DNA from: Nitrospinae bacterium CG22_combo_CG10-13_8_21_14_all_47_10 | Lineage (GTDB): Bacteria > Nitrospinota > Nitrospinia > Nitrospinales > VA-1 | Length of the DNA stretch: 14,548 nucleotides | Assembly (NCBI GenBank): GCA_002786505.1 | Contig: PCTK01000238.1 | Location: 2,403 to 16,950 of the forward strand | Reading direction: 5' to 3' | Shown here: positions 1 through 6,257 of the stretch, piece after piece | Layout of the letters: each line of letters opens with the position of its first letter | How positions within the stretch are numbered: the first letter of the stretch is position 1 | Position numbers and translations under genes: made by a program | Notes under the pieces: model-generated | What the model was told of the DNA's origin: nothing | Database searches by the model: none | Seen by the model: the letters and a program-made list of their open reading frames with translations, nothing else

Positions 1-1123
1 CGTGTTCCTTGCCATCCGCGCCCCACATTTTCCCGGAGGCACGAATCGTGGCGGCCATGGAAGCATCGACAATGATATCACTCGGAACATGTAAATTCGT
101 GATGCCCTTGTCCGAGTCCACCATTGCCAGATCCGGCCCATTTTCAATGCAAGCCTGGATATCCGCTTCGATTGCTTTCTGCTGGTCTTCAGGCAAACTT
201 TTTATCTTGGAATAAACATCGCCTAACCCGTTATTGGCGTTGACGCCCAGCTTTTTGAAAGTGCCCGCATGCTTTTCAAACACATCGGCAAAATAAACCG
301 TAACTCCGTGACCAAAGATGACGGGATCGGAAATTTTCATCATCGTGGCTTTCATGTGCAGGGATAGCAACACACCCTGTTTTTTTGCTGTCGCTACAGC
401 TTCCTTCAAAAACGCACGCAAAGCTTGTCGGCTCATTTTGGTGGCATCGACGATATCGCCGACATCATAAGAAACTTTATCCTTCAATACCGTGGTGTTC
501 CCATCCGCACCAACAAACTCAATCTTACCGTTTCCGACCATAGCATCCGTAATGGTCACAGATTTTTCATTGGAGCAAAAATCCCCATCCTGCATGGTTG
601 CCACATTTGTTTTAGAATCTTTGGACCATTTGCCCATTTTATGCGGATTGCTCTTTGCGTAGTTCTTGACCGAAACGGAGGCTCTGCGGTCCGAGTTTCC
701 TTGCCGCAAAACCGGGTTAACCGCGCTTCCCTTAACCTTGTCATATTTGGCTTTAATGGCCTTTTCTTCCTCACTCTTGGGGTCGGCAGGATAATCAGGA
801 AGATCATAACCCTGAGACCGCAACTCTTTGATGGCCGCCTCTATCTGAGGGTTGGATGCGCTGATATTCGGGAGTTTGATGACATTAGCATCGGGGTCAA
901 GCACCAGTTCCCCCAGCAAGGACAGGTCGTCCGGTTGCTGTTGTTCCGGCTTAAGCCTCTCTGGAAACTGGGCAATGATCCTGCCAGCGAGAGAGATATC
1001 CTTGGTCCCAACATTAACACCGGCCACATGGGTGAAAGACTGTATGATAGGAAGAAGTGATCCGCTTGCAAGTTCAGGTGCTTCATCTACTTTTGTATAG
1101 ATAATATCTGGCTGTTCTGACAT
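1..1123 (-). CDS. icd: Monomeric NADP-dependent isocitrate dehydrogenase, N-terminal half (partial)
   Basis: Oxidatively decarboxylates isocitrate to 2-oxoglutarate with NADP+ in the cytoplasm (TCA cycle). Translation from ATG at 1123 gives 374 codons open to the left edge, about half of the usual roughly 740 residues of this single-chain family. Family-typical stretches are visible: IIYTKVDEAPELA (res. 7-19), DISLAGRIIAQFP (42-54), the substrate-loop motif RQGNSDRRA (140-148), VKNYAKSNPHKMGKWSKDS (152-170), LHMKATMMKISDPVIFGHG (255-273, with the expected catalytic Lys near 258) and VDSDKGITNLHVPSDIIVDAS (335-355, with the acidic metal ligand). This is the monomeric IDH2-type enzyme, unrelated in length to the dimeric Icd. 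GGGGA lies about 7 nt before the ATG. The gene is divergent from glnD, and its product 2-oxoglutarate is the effector sensed by PII, so the neighbourhood is metabolically coherent; that link is inference. The C-terminal half is outside the window. Confidence 0.95.
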   Translation of the reverse strand, partial: MSEQPDIIYTKVDEAPELASGSLLPIIQSFTHVAGVNVGTKDISLAGRIIAQFPERLKPEQQQPDDLSLLGELVLDPDANVIKLPNISASNPQIEAAIKELRSQGYDLPDYPADPKSEEEKAIKAKYDKVKGSAVNPVLRQGNSDRRASVSVKNYAKSNPHKMGKWSKDSKTNVATMQDGDFCSNEKSVTITDAMVGNGKIEFVGADGNTTVLKDKVSYDVGDIVDATKMSRQALRAFLKEAVATAKKQGVLLSLHMKATMMKISDPVIFGHGVTVYFADVFEKHAGTFKKLGVNANNGLGDVYSKIKSLPEDQQKAIEADIQACIENGPDLAMVDSDKGITNLHVPSDIIVDASMAATIRASGKMWGADGKEH

Positions 1124-1443
1124 CGTTTTTCCCCAAAAAATTATATTGCTTAATTATGAGTCAATTACAAAAACCATCAAATCTCGAATGGCATGTAATT
1201 ACAGGTACGCGGCGCAAAAAGTACGTTAGAAGAACGGCTAAGCTAAATTATTACCCCCTGCTTGTCAAGCAATTTTGGCTGAACAATTTCCCCAAAAATC
1301 ACTGTAAAACGGAGCAGGGCAGGACGCCGCCAAAGTAGTCAGGGAAAGCCCTATAATAAGGTAATTTTAAGAGCCCTCAATGTACATTGCTGAATGTTTG
1401 ATATAATTGTTTTAAAAACGATCTCGCTTCTGATTTTTTGCCT
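1124..1443. other. Divergent intergenic region icd / glnD
   Basis: About 320 bases between two divergent genes, with no convincing coding sequence. On the plus strand there are two TATAAT hexamers, at 1352-1357 and 1402-1407. On the minus strand there is a CATAAT (1158-1153) and a TATAAT (1145-1140) close to the icd start, with a TTGACT-like box nearby at poor spacing. The likely content is the two divergent promoters and leaders. A 60-codon plus-strand frame at 1156-1338 is judged spurious. Confidence 0.5.
1399..1407 (+). promoter_or_regulatory. Extended -10 promoter element upstream of glnD
   Basis: TGATATAAT is a perfect TGn-TATAAT extended -10, 37 bases before the ATG of glnD. No recognisable -35 sits at 16-18 bp, which fits an extended -10 promoter. 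The expected transcription start is near 1414, giving a leader of about 30 nt without an evident Shine-Dalgarno sequence. A second TATAAT at 1352-1357 is an alternative. Confidence 0.5.
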
Positions 1444-4134
1444 ATGATAAATTCCGAAAAAAACTACCGGCTGGCGATTGATTTCAGCCAGGTACAAAAT
1501 ATCCCTGCCGACCCCAGGCAGAGACTGCCTTATTTTCAAGCCTTTAAAAAGTTATTGCAGGATGAGAAGGAAAAAATCAAGGGTTGGCATCGTACGGGAA
1601 CTGGCGGGCGCGAAATCATTCAAGCCCACACCAGCCTGGTCGATGAGGTTATCCGACAAGTCCTCCTTTCCATGACACGGCTGGACGTTTATGCCGGAGC
1701 CAATGTGCTGGAAGATTTTTCCCTCATCGCGGTGGGGGGCTATGGCAGGGGAGAACTTAACCCGCTTTCGGATATCGACTTGTTATTTCTTCTTTCCGAG
1801 AAAACTAAACCTCTCACCAAAACTTTTATCCAGGATACACTGTCGGTAATTTGGGGATTCGGCATGGAAATCGGACACAGTTCACGCACCATTAAGGATT
1901 GCGTAAAGCTTGCCCGGGAAGATCTGACGATCAAAACCTCCATGATTGAGACCCGGTTTCTCATTGGCAACCAGACAACTTACGACAAGTTTTACAATGC
2001 CATCCATAAAAATGTTCTACAAAAACATGTAAAACAATTCTTAAACTCAAAGTTAAAAGAAAAATACACCCGGTACGGCCAAGGTGACGGAGTGGTGTGC
2101 CACCCCGAACCAGATATTAAAAATGGGCCAGGAGGATTGCGGGACTATCACAATGCCCTGTGGGCCATTGCTGTTCGCTATGGATGTCACTCGCTCCGGG
2201 AAATTAATGAGCCCCATGTTCTTTCCCATCAAGAAATTGAGTCGCTCTATCATTCTGTCGATTTTTCACTGCGAGTCCGTAATGAACTCCATTACCTGAC
2301 CGGAAAAAAAACCGATGTGCTGACTTTTGACCTCCAGAAAAAACTGGCCGCCAATCTTGGATACCTGTCATCCACTGGCGGTCACCCGGTTGAAGAGTTC
2401 ATGCGTGACTATTATCTGCACGCCACTAATATCTACCACTTTTCGCAAAACCTTTTTGAACACTGCCGACAACCAAAAAGGTCGTTCAAAAAAGTAATCT
2501 CCTCACTAACCAAAAAGTCAGTGGGTCATGGATTCCATGTTTCAGATTCTTCCCTGATTTATGGCGGTGACGCGAAAGATGATTTCAAAAAAGACGGATC
2601 GCTGTTATTGACTGCCCTGAAGCTTTGCAGAAAATATCAGGTCGCGCCTGACTACAAGCTTCAGCGGCAAATGCGGCTGGACCACAACCTCGTTAACGCG
2701 CAATTCATGAAAGGGGGAGAGGCCCGGGATTTCCTGTTCTCCATTCTGCAAGATCAGGCCGCCGAGAAAATCCTGCGGCTGATGCATGAAACGCAAATCC
2801 TGGAACAGATCCTGCCGGAATTCGGCTTGGCACACTGCAAGGTGAGTCATGATTTTTATCATCATTACACTGCCGATGAGCATTCCCTGCGTGTCATCCG
2901 TTTCCTCGATGAGCTGACCATCACCAGCCTCACTAATCCCACCGACCTTTCCGCCTTGTATAAAGATTACCCCAGAAAAGAAACTCTGAAACTATCAGCC
3001 CTTCTGCAATCGGCAGGAAAAATGCCCAATGGCAAACAGGGCGGAATTTTAAAGTCCTTGGCCATACGGCTGAATCTGGAAGATGCGGATGTGCAAACCC
3101 TAGCCTTTCTTCTGGCCAACCCTTACACCATGATCGAAACGGCTTTGCATCAGGATATCCACCAGCCCGCGGTGATTCGTAAGTTCTCAAAAACCGTTGC
3201 AAGCCCGGAAAGGCTGAATGGACTCTACCTGCTCAGCTATGCCGAGTTGAGGGCGGTAGCACCTGGAACCCTGACCGCCTGGAAAAAAATATTGCTCTCG
3301 GAGTTGTATGAAAGAGCCCTGAAACACCTGCAAGACCCGAAGTCCCTCGAACAACAGCCTCTAGCCACCAGGGTTGGGGTTTTCCAGGCTCTGCACCGGG
3401 AACTGCCTGTGAACGACATAGAAGAACATCTTCGCCAGATGCCGGAAGATTATCTAATGACAGCATCTTCCGAAGAGGTAGCGCTTCATATTCGCCTCAT
3501 ACGGTCTTTCAAAGATAAGCTTTTTATTCTGCATCATCAGTTTCACGAAGCGGGTAACTACCATAACCTGACCCTGTGTTGCCCCACCGGTATCGAGTCT
3601 TTTAAAAAACTGGTGGGCACCATAACAGCCAAAAGCCTGAACATTCTCGGCGCGCACATCTATCTCAAACAGGATGGCATCGTGATTGTCACCATTCAGG
3701 TAGAAGCTGGCACCAAGGCAGGCGCCGAAGACATCGAAATATGGAAAGATATTAAAAATACCCTGAGCCAACTGTTCGCGGGAGAAACCAGTTTACAAAA
3801 ATTGTTGCGATCCCGAACCCGTTACGTCGGAGGGGAGAAAAAAATGGCCATGATCCCCCGTGTGCATGTTGAAACAAAGGCCAGTAATCCATTTATTGTG
3901 ATCCGGGTTGAAGCTCGGGACCATATCGGTATGCTCTACAAAGTTGCCACCGTTTTTGTCGATTTTGGCATTCGTATTCACCGGGCCAAGATTTCCACCC
4001 AAGGCGACCGGGCAATCGATGTTTTTTACGTGTCCCTTAGAAATCCGAATTTCGACCTCAATAAGGTAATGCGACGATTCAAGGAACGCATGATCCAGAC
4101 CCTCATGATCGAAAAACTGGAAGATATACAATAG
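1444..4134 (+). CDS. glnD: [Protein-PII] uridylyltransferase GlnD with degenerate HD domain
   Basis: Attaches UMP to PII under nitrogen limitation; canonical GlnD also removes it. From ATG 1444 the protein is 896 aa (E. coli GlnD about 890). TTG at 1438 is an alternative start, and neither has a clear Shine-Dalgarno. Domains: nucleotidyltransferase with GGYGRGELNPLSDIDLL at 98-114 (catalytic Asp pair intact), the IKNGPGGLRD signature near 225, a central HD region about 460-620, and two C-terminal ACT domains (about 695-770 and 815-890) that bind glutamine in the family. In the HD region the first His is present (H480 in DEHS). However, the family HD pair reads Gln-Ser (522-523, ALLQSAGK), the GGDHS-type His is missing, the family's second His region (usually R[HQ]H) reads Ala-Asn-Pro (558-560), and the late Asp of VADIRA is Glu601. 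Uridylyl-removing activity is therefore predicted lost or altered. The frame is intact, so this is divergence rather than a sequencing break. Confidence 0.95.
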   Translation: MINSEKNYRLAIDFSQVQNIPADPRQRLPYFQAFKKLLQDEKEKIKGWHRTGTGGREIIQAHTSLVDEVIRQVLLSMTRLDVYAGANVLEDFSLIAVGGYGRGELNPLSDIDLLFLLSEKTKPLTKTFIQDTLSVIWGFGMEIGHSSRTIKDCVKLAREDLTIKTSMIETRFLIGNQTTYDKFYNAIHKNVLQKHVKQFLNSKLKEKYTRYGQGDGVVCHPEPDIKNGPGGLRDYHNALWAIAVRYGCHSLREINEPHVLSHQEIESLYHSVDFSLRVRNELHYLTGKKTDVLTFDLQKKLAANLGYLSSTGGHPVEEFMRDYYLHATNIYHFSQNLFEHCRQPKRSFKKVISSLTKKSVGHGFHVSDSSLIYGGDAKDDFKKDGSLLLTALKLCRKYQVAPDYKLQRQMRLDHNLVNAQFMKGGEARDFLFSILQDQAAEKILRLMHETQILEQILPEFGLAHCKVSHDFYHHYTADEHSLRVIRFLDELTITSLTNPTDLSALYKDYPRKETLKLSALLQSAGKMPNGKQGGILKSLAIRLNLEDADVQTLAFLLANPYTMIETALHQDIHQPAVIRKFSKTVASPERLNGLYLLSYAELRAVAPGTLTAWKKILLSELYERALKHLQDPKSLEQQPLATRVGVFQALHRELPVNDIEEHLRQMPEDYLMTASSEEVALHIRLIRSFKDKLFILHHQFHEAGNYHNLTLCCPTGIESFKKLVGTITAKSLNILGAHIYLKQDGIVIVTIQVEAGTKAGAEDIEIWKDIKNTLSQLFAGETSLQKLLRSRTRYVGGEKKMAMIPRVHVETKASNPFIVIRVEARDHIGMLYKVATVFVDFGIRIHRAKISTQGDRAIDVFYVSLRNPNFDLNKVMRRFKERMIQTLMIEKLEDIQ

Positions 4135-4153
4135 CCACTCAGCGTGGAGCCAA

Positions 4154-4168
4154 CCGGCCAGCGGCCGG
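4154..4168. repeat. GC-rich hairpin after glnD
   Basis: Inverted repeat CCGGCC-AGC-GGCCGG, 20 bases after the glnD stop. A 6-bp all-GC stem with a 3-nt loop and no following T-run, so it is at best a weak or factor-assisted terminator or an mRNA 3' stabiliser. Confidence 0.4.
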
Positions 4169-4184
4169 AGCAATGTGAATAACT

Positions 4185-4216
4185 TCCCTCCCTTCCAGGG
4201 AGGGACTGAGGGAGGG
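4185..4216. repeat. CCCTCCCT/AGGGAGGG inverted and direct repeat
   Basis: A 9-bp perfect stem (TCCCTCCCT 4185-4193, AGGGAGGGA 4197-4205) with a 3-nt loop, followed by a second AGGGAGGG at 4209-4216 that could compete for the same left arm. No T-run follows. The sequence style (alternating C3/G3 runs in a spacer) resembles dispersed intergenic repeats found in many genomes; only one copy is seen in this window. It lies 17-48 bases upstream of the cytochrome start. Confidence 0.5.
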
Positions 4217-4232
4217 TTGGCTTATCTCAAAG

Positions 4233-4613
4233 ATGTCTGGGGTGAATTACATTCAAAAACCAAACTTGATTTTTATTTTATGGCTTTCCATCAGCCTATC
4301 TTCCGTATCGCAAGTTGCGGCCCTTCCCGCTGACCTGGAAATCGGTCGCGACATTTTCCACAAACATTGCAAAGCCTGTCACGGCGATAAAGGCGATGGC
4401 AAAACCTTCGCCGCGAATGTACTGAATCCACCGCCGAAAAATTTCACCGCTGAAGAATCAAAAAAAACACTGACCACAGCAAGAATGATCCTTTCCGTCA
4501 CAAAAGGGAGGAAAGGCACCGCCATGATGCCGTGGGAATCGAACCTCACCGGCGCAGAAATCCGGGCTGTGGTGAATTACATTAGAAAAGAACTGATGCA
4601 ACTGGGTGATTAA
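4233..4613 (+). CDS. Small periplasmic c-type cytochrome (class I, monoheme)
   Basis: A 126-aa secreted cytochrome c that would carry electrons in the periplasm; its partner is not evident from context. An N-terminal hydrophobic segment at about 11-26 (NLIFILWLSISLSSVS), then VAALP near 28-32, fits a Sec signal peptide cleaved around Ala30. The single heme site is CKACH at 46-50 followed by GDKGDGK, then NPPPKNF (65-71). A Met before Pro-Trp (M99, or M98) is the expected sixth iron ligand. The C-terminal helix (LTGAEIRAVVNYIRKEL) is typical of class I cytochromes. It stands alone between glnD and the minus-strand XRE/ImmA genes, with no oxidase or reductase subunit adjacent. No good Shine-Dalgarno is seen before ATG 4233; GGAGGG at 4211-4216 is too far (16 nt). 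A 13-base in-frame direct repeat occurs near both ends of the gene. Confidence 0.9.
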   Translation: MSGVNYIQKPNLIFILWLSISLSSVSQVAALPADLEIGRDIFHKHCKACHGDKGDGKTFAANVLNPPPKNFTAEESKKTLTTARMILSVTKGRKGTAMMPWESNLTGAEIRAVVNYIRKELMQLGD

Positions 4614-4666
4614 CAGCTTATCCCCAATTAAAATAAGCTCAAAATATAAAAGGTACGATTCCAAGT

Positions 4667-5263
4667 TTAACGATTTGAATTCAACCAGTTTTTTATGCGA
4701 AGAGCGGCACATTCCTCAGAAACTTTAAATTTCCTGGAAATAGGTTTCGCTAAATAGGGGGCAAGAATTTGGTCTCCCGGCAACTTGCCCGAGCTAAAAC
4801 TTTCATGCTTTGCTAATTCGGCCTTTGCGTTCTCATATTCAACACCCAAATTACTTGTTGGGAGCAAAACATAACTCGCAAACATGTTGGCTTGGGTCTC
4901 AAGCGGGTCCCGCCTGATATCCGTCAGAACAAATTCGGCCCATTCCTTTACGCTTGAAAACACTGCTTCTTCAAAATATTTCCTATGTAGACAATAATGC
5001 CCCAATTCATGGGCAAAGGTGAAACGCGCCCTGTTTTCGAGTTCGAAATACTGCATTTCATCAATATATATTTCTTTAAAATCGTGCGTTAAAAAAGCGT
5101 CAATCCCATACCTTAACAAGCCAGGGGCAGGAATCACTTTAATTCCTAGCTTTATTTCTACTATTTCTTCAATTGGAATGGGGATAGAACCATCAGGATG
5201 ATGTTCTAATAAAAATTGCTTGGCAGTTTCTTCAATTTGCCGTTGAGGAATAAATTCAGTCAC
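4667..5263 (-). CDS. ImmA/IrrE-family zinc metallopeptidase
   Basis: A 198-aa COG2856/DUF955-type protein. Family members are zinc peptidases that cleave or inactivate a cognate XRE repressor (ImmA/ImmR of ICEBs1) or act in stress responses (IrrE). The active-site helix is FTFAHELGHYCLH, with HELGH at 85-89, and the downstream helix LETQANMFASYVLLP (121-135) supplies the family's third acidic ligand (E122). The C-terminal part, 150-198, is not recognised. GTG at 5263 is preferred as start: it forms a 4-nt GTGA overlap with the XRE stop codon and has AAGGAAG about 6 nt upstream; TTG at 5266 would add one residue. The overlap implies one mRNA and translational coupling with the regulator. The gene is visibly AT-richer than glnD or pheA, consistent with acquisition. 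The XRE partner as its substrate is inference. Confidence 0.88.
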   Translation of the reverse strand: MTEFIPQRQIEETAKQFLLEHHPDGSIPIPIEEIVEIKLGIKVIPAPGLLRYGIDAFLTHDFKEIYIDEMQYFELENRARFTFAHELGHYCLHRKYFEEAVFSSVKEWAEFVLTDIRRDPLETQANMFASYVLLPTSNLGVEYENAKAELAKHESFSSGKLPGDQILAPYLAKPISRKFKVSEECAALRIKNWLNSNR

Positions 5264-5625
5264 CAATCTTCCTTGATGGATTTGATCAAACTTTCCAACT
5301 TTTCTTCATCCAAGCCTTTATTGTCTAATGTCCTTAAAAAAACTGGGAGTTTTTCAAGTAGCTTCTCGTCATTCACATTTTCAATCCCATAAGATTTGTT
5401 GGACACCTGTGCTAATTGGAAAAACTTCTCAAACTCCTCAGTGTCTTTTTCTAACCCCAAAGCCTTTGCATAATACTCTAGTTTTTCATTGGATTTTGGA
5501 GCGCGGACTCTTCCTCTTTCAAGCCTTGAAATATACGCTGGGTCTTCCTCAAATTTTTCTGCAAATTTCCTTAAAGTTAAACCTTTTCTAATTCTCAGAA
5601 AGTTAAAAAATTCCCCAAATATCAT
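5260..5625 (-). CDS. XRE-family HTH transcriptional regulator
   Basis: A 121-aa Cro/CI-type DNA-binding protein. The helix-turn-helix is at the N-terminus: FFNFLRIRKGLTLRKFAEKF (6-25), then EEDPAYISRLERGRV (26-40) with the classic recognition-helix pattern YISRLERG, and a further helix EKLEYYAKALGL (47-58). The C-terminal half (about 60-121) is acidic and helical with no known domain; it probably dimerises or contacts the peptidase. Start ATG 5625 is well supported by a very strong Shine-Dalgarno (AAAGGAGGG, about 8 nt upstream). It is the first gene of a two-gene operon with the ImmA-type peptidase, and a perfect 9-bp-arm palindrome lies 35 nt upstream of the start, suggesting autoregulation. 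Antitoxin-like or mobile-element repressor roles are both possible. Confidence 0.88.
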   Translation of the reverse strand: MIFGEFFNFLRIRKGLTLRKFAEKFEEDPAYISRLERGRVRAPKSNEKLEYYAKALGLEKDTEEFEKFFQLAQVSNKSYGIENVNDEKLLEKLPVFLRTLDNKGLDEEKLESLIKSIKEDW

Positions 5626-5659
5626 ATTTTTTGCCCTCCTTTGTTTTTGCCCTCTGCGA

Positions 5660-5680
5660 TGTTGTATTCATAATACAACA
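5660..5680 (-). promoter_or_regulatory. Palindromic operator candidate for the XRE regulator
   Basis: Perfect inverted repeat TGTTGTATT (5660-5668) - cat - AATACAACA (5672-5680), in the only region that can hold the promoter of the XRE/ImmA operon. On the minus strand the centre contains TATTAT (5675-5670), a plausible -10 hexamer, so repressor binding would block the promoter. No clear -35 is seen. The size and symmetry fit a Cro/CI-type dimer site; assigning it to this regulator is inference from position. Confidence 0.65.
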
Positions 5681-5785
5681 AATTCATCAGAAAAAAACAG
5701 AAAAAACTTTATCTCTTTACATAACAAAAATGTAGCCAAATTATTATCCCTGCCCATTAATGTTAATCGGTGGCTAAAAAGATTT

Positions 5786-6094
5786 TTACTTCTTCACTTC
5801 TCTCCCCAGTTTTTGCTCAATGGAGGCGATTTTGGATTCCAGCCTGCCTGCCTTGCCCTCTCTATAATCGATCTTGATGCCGCAGGTGATGCGTTTGCAA
5901 TCCTTCCGCATGGTCTCGTAGCATTGTTTGACCACTCCCATCACTTCATCAAACTCGCCTTCCAGCACCGTCCCCATCGGATTCAACCGGTATGGCACGC
6001 CGCTTTCGTCAATAATCTTCAGGGAACGGCTGACCTGTTCGCTGACGCTCTCCCCTTTATCCATGGGGCTCATGCTGAATTCGAGCAATATCAT
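5786..6094 (-). CDS. MTH1187-family thiamine-binding protein (DUF77/YkoF-like)
   Basis: A 102-aa cytoplasmic protein of the Thiamine_BP family, small ferredoxin-like-fold oligomers that bind thiamine or a related ligand; the physiological role is not settled. The family pattern is clear: LLEFSMSPMDKGESVSEQV (3-21), IIDESGVPYRLNPMGTVLEG (27-46), then EFDEVMGVVKQCYE and a C-terminal basic segment. Length is typical (about 100 aa). ATG 6094 has GAGGT 8 nt upstream. It is on the same strand as the XRE/ImmA pair but separated by 160 bases that include their operator, so it is probably transcribed separately. No TPP-riboswitch-like leader was recognised on its 5' side. It is divergent from pheA. 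Confidence 0.9.
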   Translation of the reverse strand: MILLEFSMSPMDKGESVSEQVSRSLKIIDESGVPYRLNPMGTVLEGEFDEVMGVVKQCYETMRKDCKRITCGIKIDYREGKAGRLESKIASIEQKLGREVKK

Positions 6095-6137
6095 AGCAAT
6101 TACCTCAATACCAAAAATGTTATTTTAAAAACAGGAA

Positions 6138-6162
6138 AACCCTGAAATTCAGGGTTCTTTTT
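6138..6162 (+). terminator. Hairpin plus T-run upstream of pheA (terminator or attenuator)
   Basis: AACCCTG-AAATT-CAGGGTT is a 7-bp stem (9 bp of symmetry) followed on the plus strand by CTTTTT. This is the form of an intrinsic terminator reading rightward. No plus-strand gene ends nearby: the closest upstream is the cytochrome, 1.5 kb away, and the gene next to it runs the other way. It could insulate pheA from antisense transcription, act as a leader attenuator if a promoter lies in 6095-6137, or be a remnant of an older layout. Read on the minus strand, the T-run is poor. Confidence 0.55.
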
Positions 6163-6257
6163 AAGATTATCCTTGCATTCTAGGGCCGAGTTGTGGAATT
6201 ATCAACCATCCCATTCAAGCGATTGCGGGAAATCCAAATAAAGGCGGTATTTGTTTT

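Noticed and set aside
425..1060. 211-codon plus-strand open frame
   Set aside because: Antisense shadow of the clearly recognised isocitrate dehydrogenase on the minus strand.
1156..1338. 60-codon plus-strand open frame in the icd/glnD spacer
   Set aside because: No ribosome site, no recognisable family and erratic composition; it lies in a region expected to hold the divergent promoters.
4615..4639. AGCTTAT / ATAAGCT inverted repeat between the cytochrome and the ImmA-type gene
   Set aside because: AT-rich 7-bp stem with an 11-nt loop and no T-run on either strand; too weak to call a terminator.
6095..6137. TPP riboswitch upstream of the thiamine-binding protein gene
   Set aside because: The leader available before its strong ribosome site is short, and no thi-box-like elements were recognised.
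5489..6145. 218-codon plus-strand open frame across the XRE start and the thiamine-binding gene
   Set aside because: Antisense to two recognised genes and crosses their regulatory spacer; the translation has no family character.
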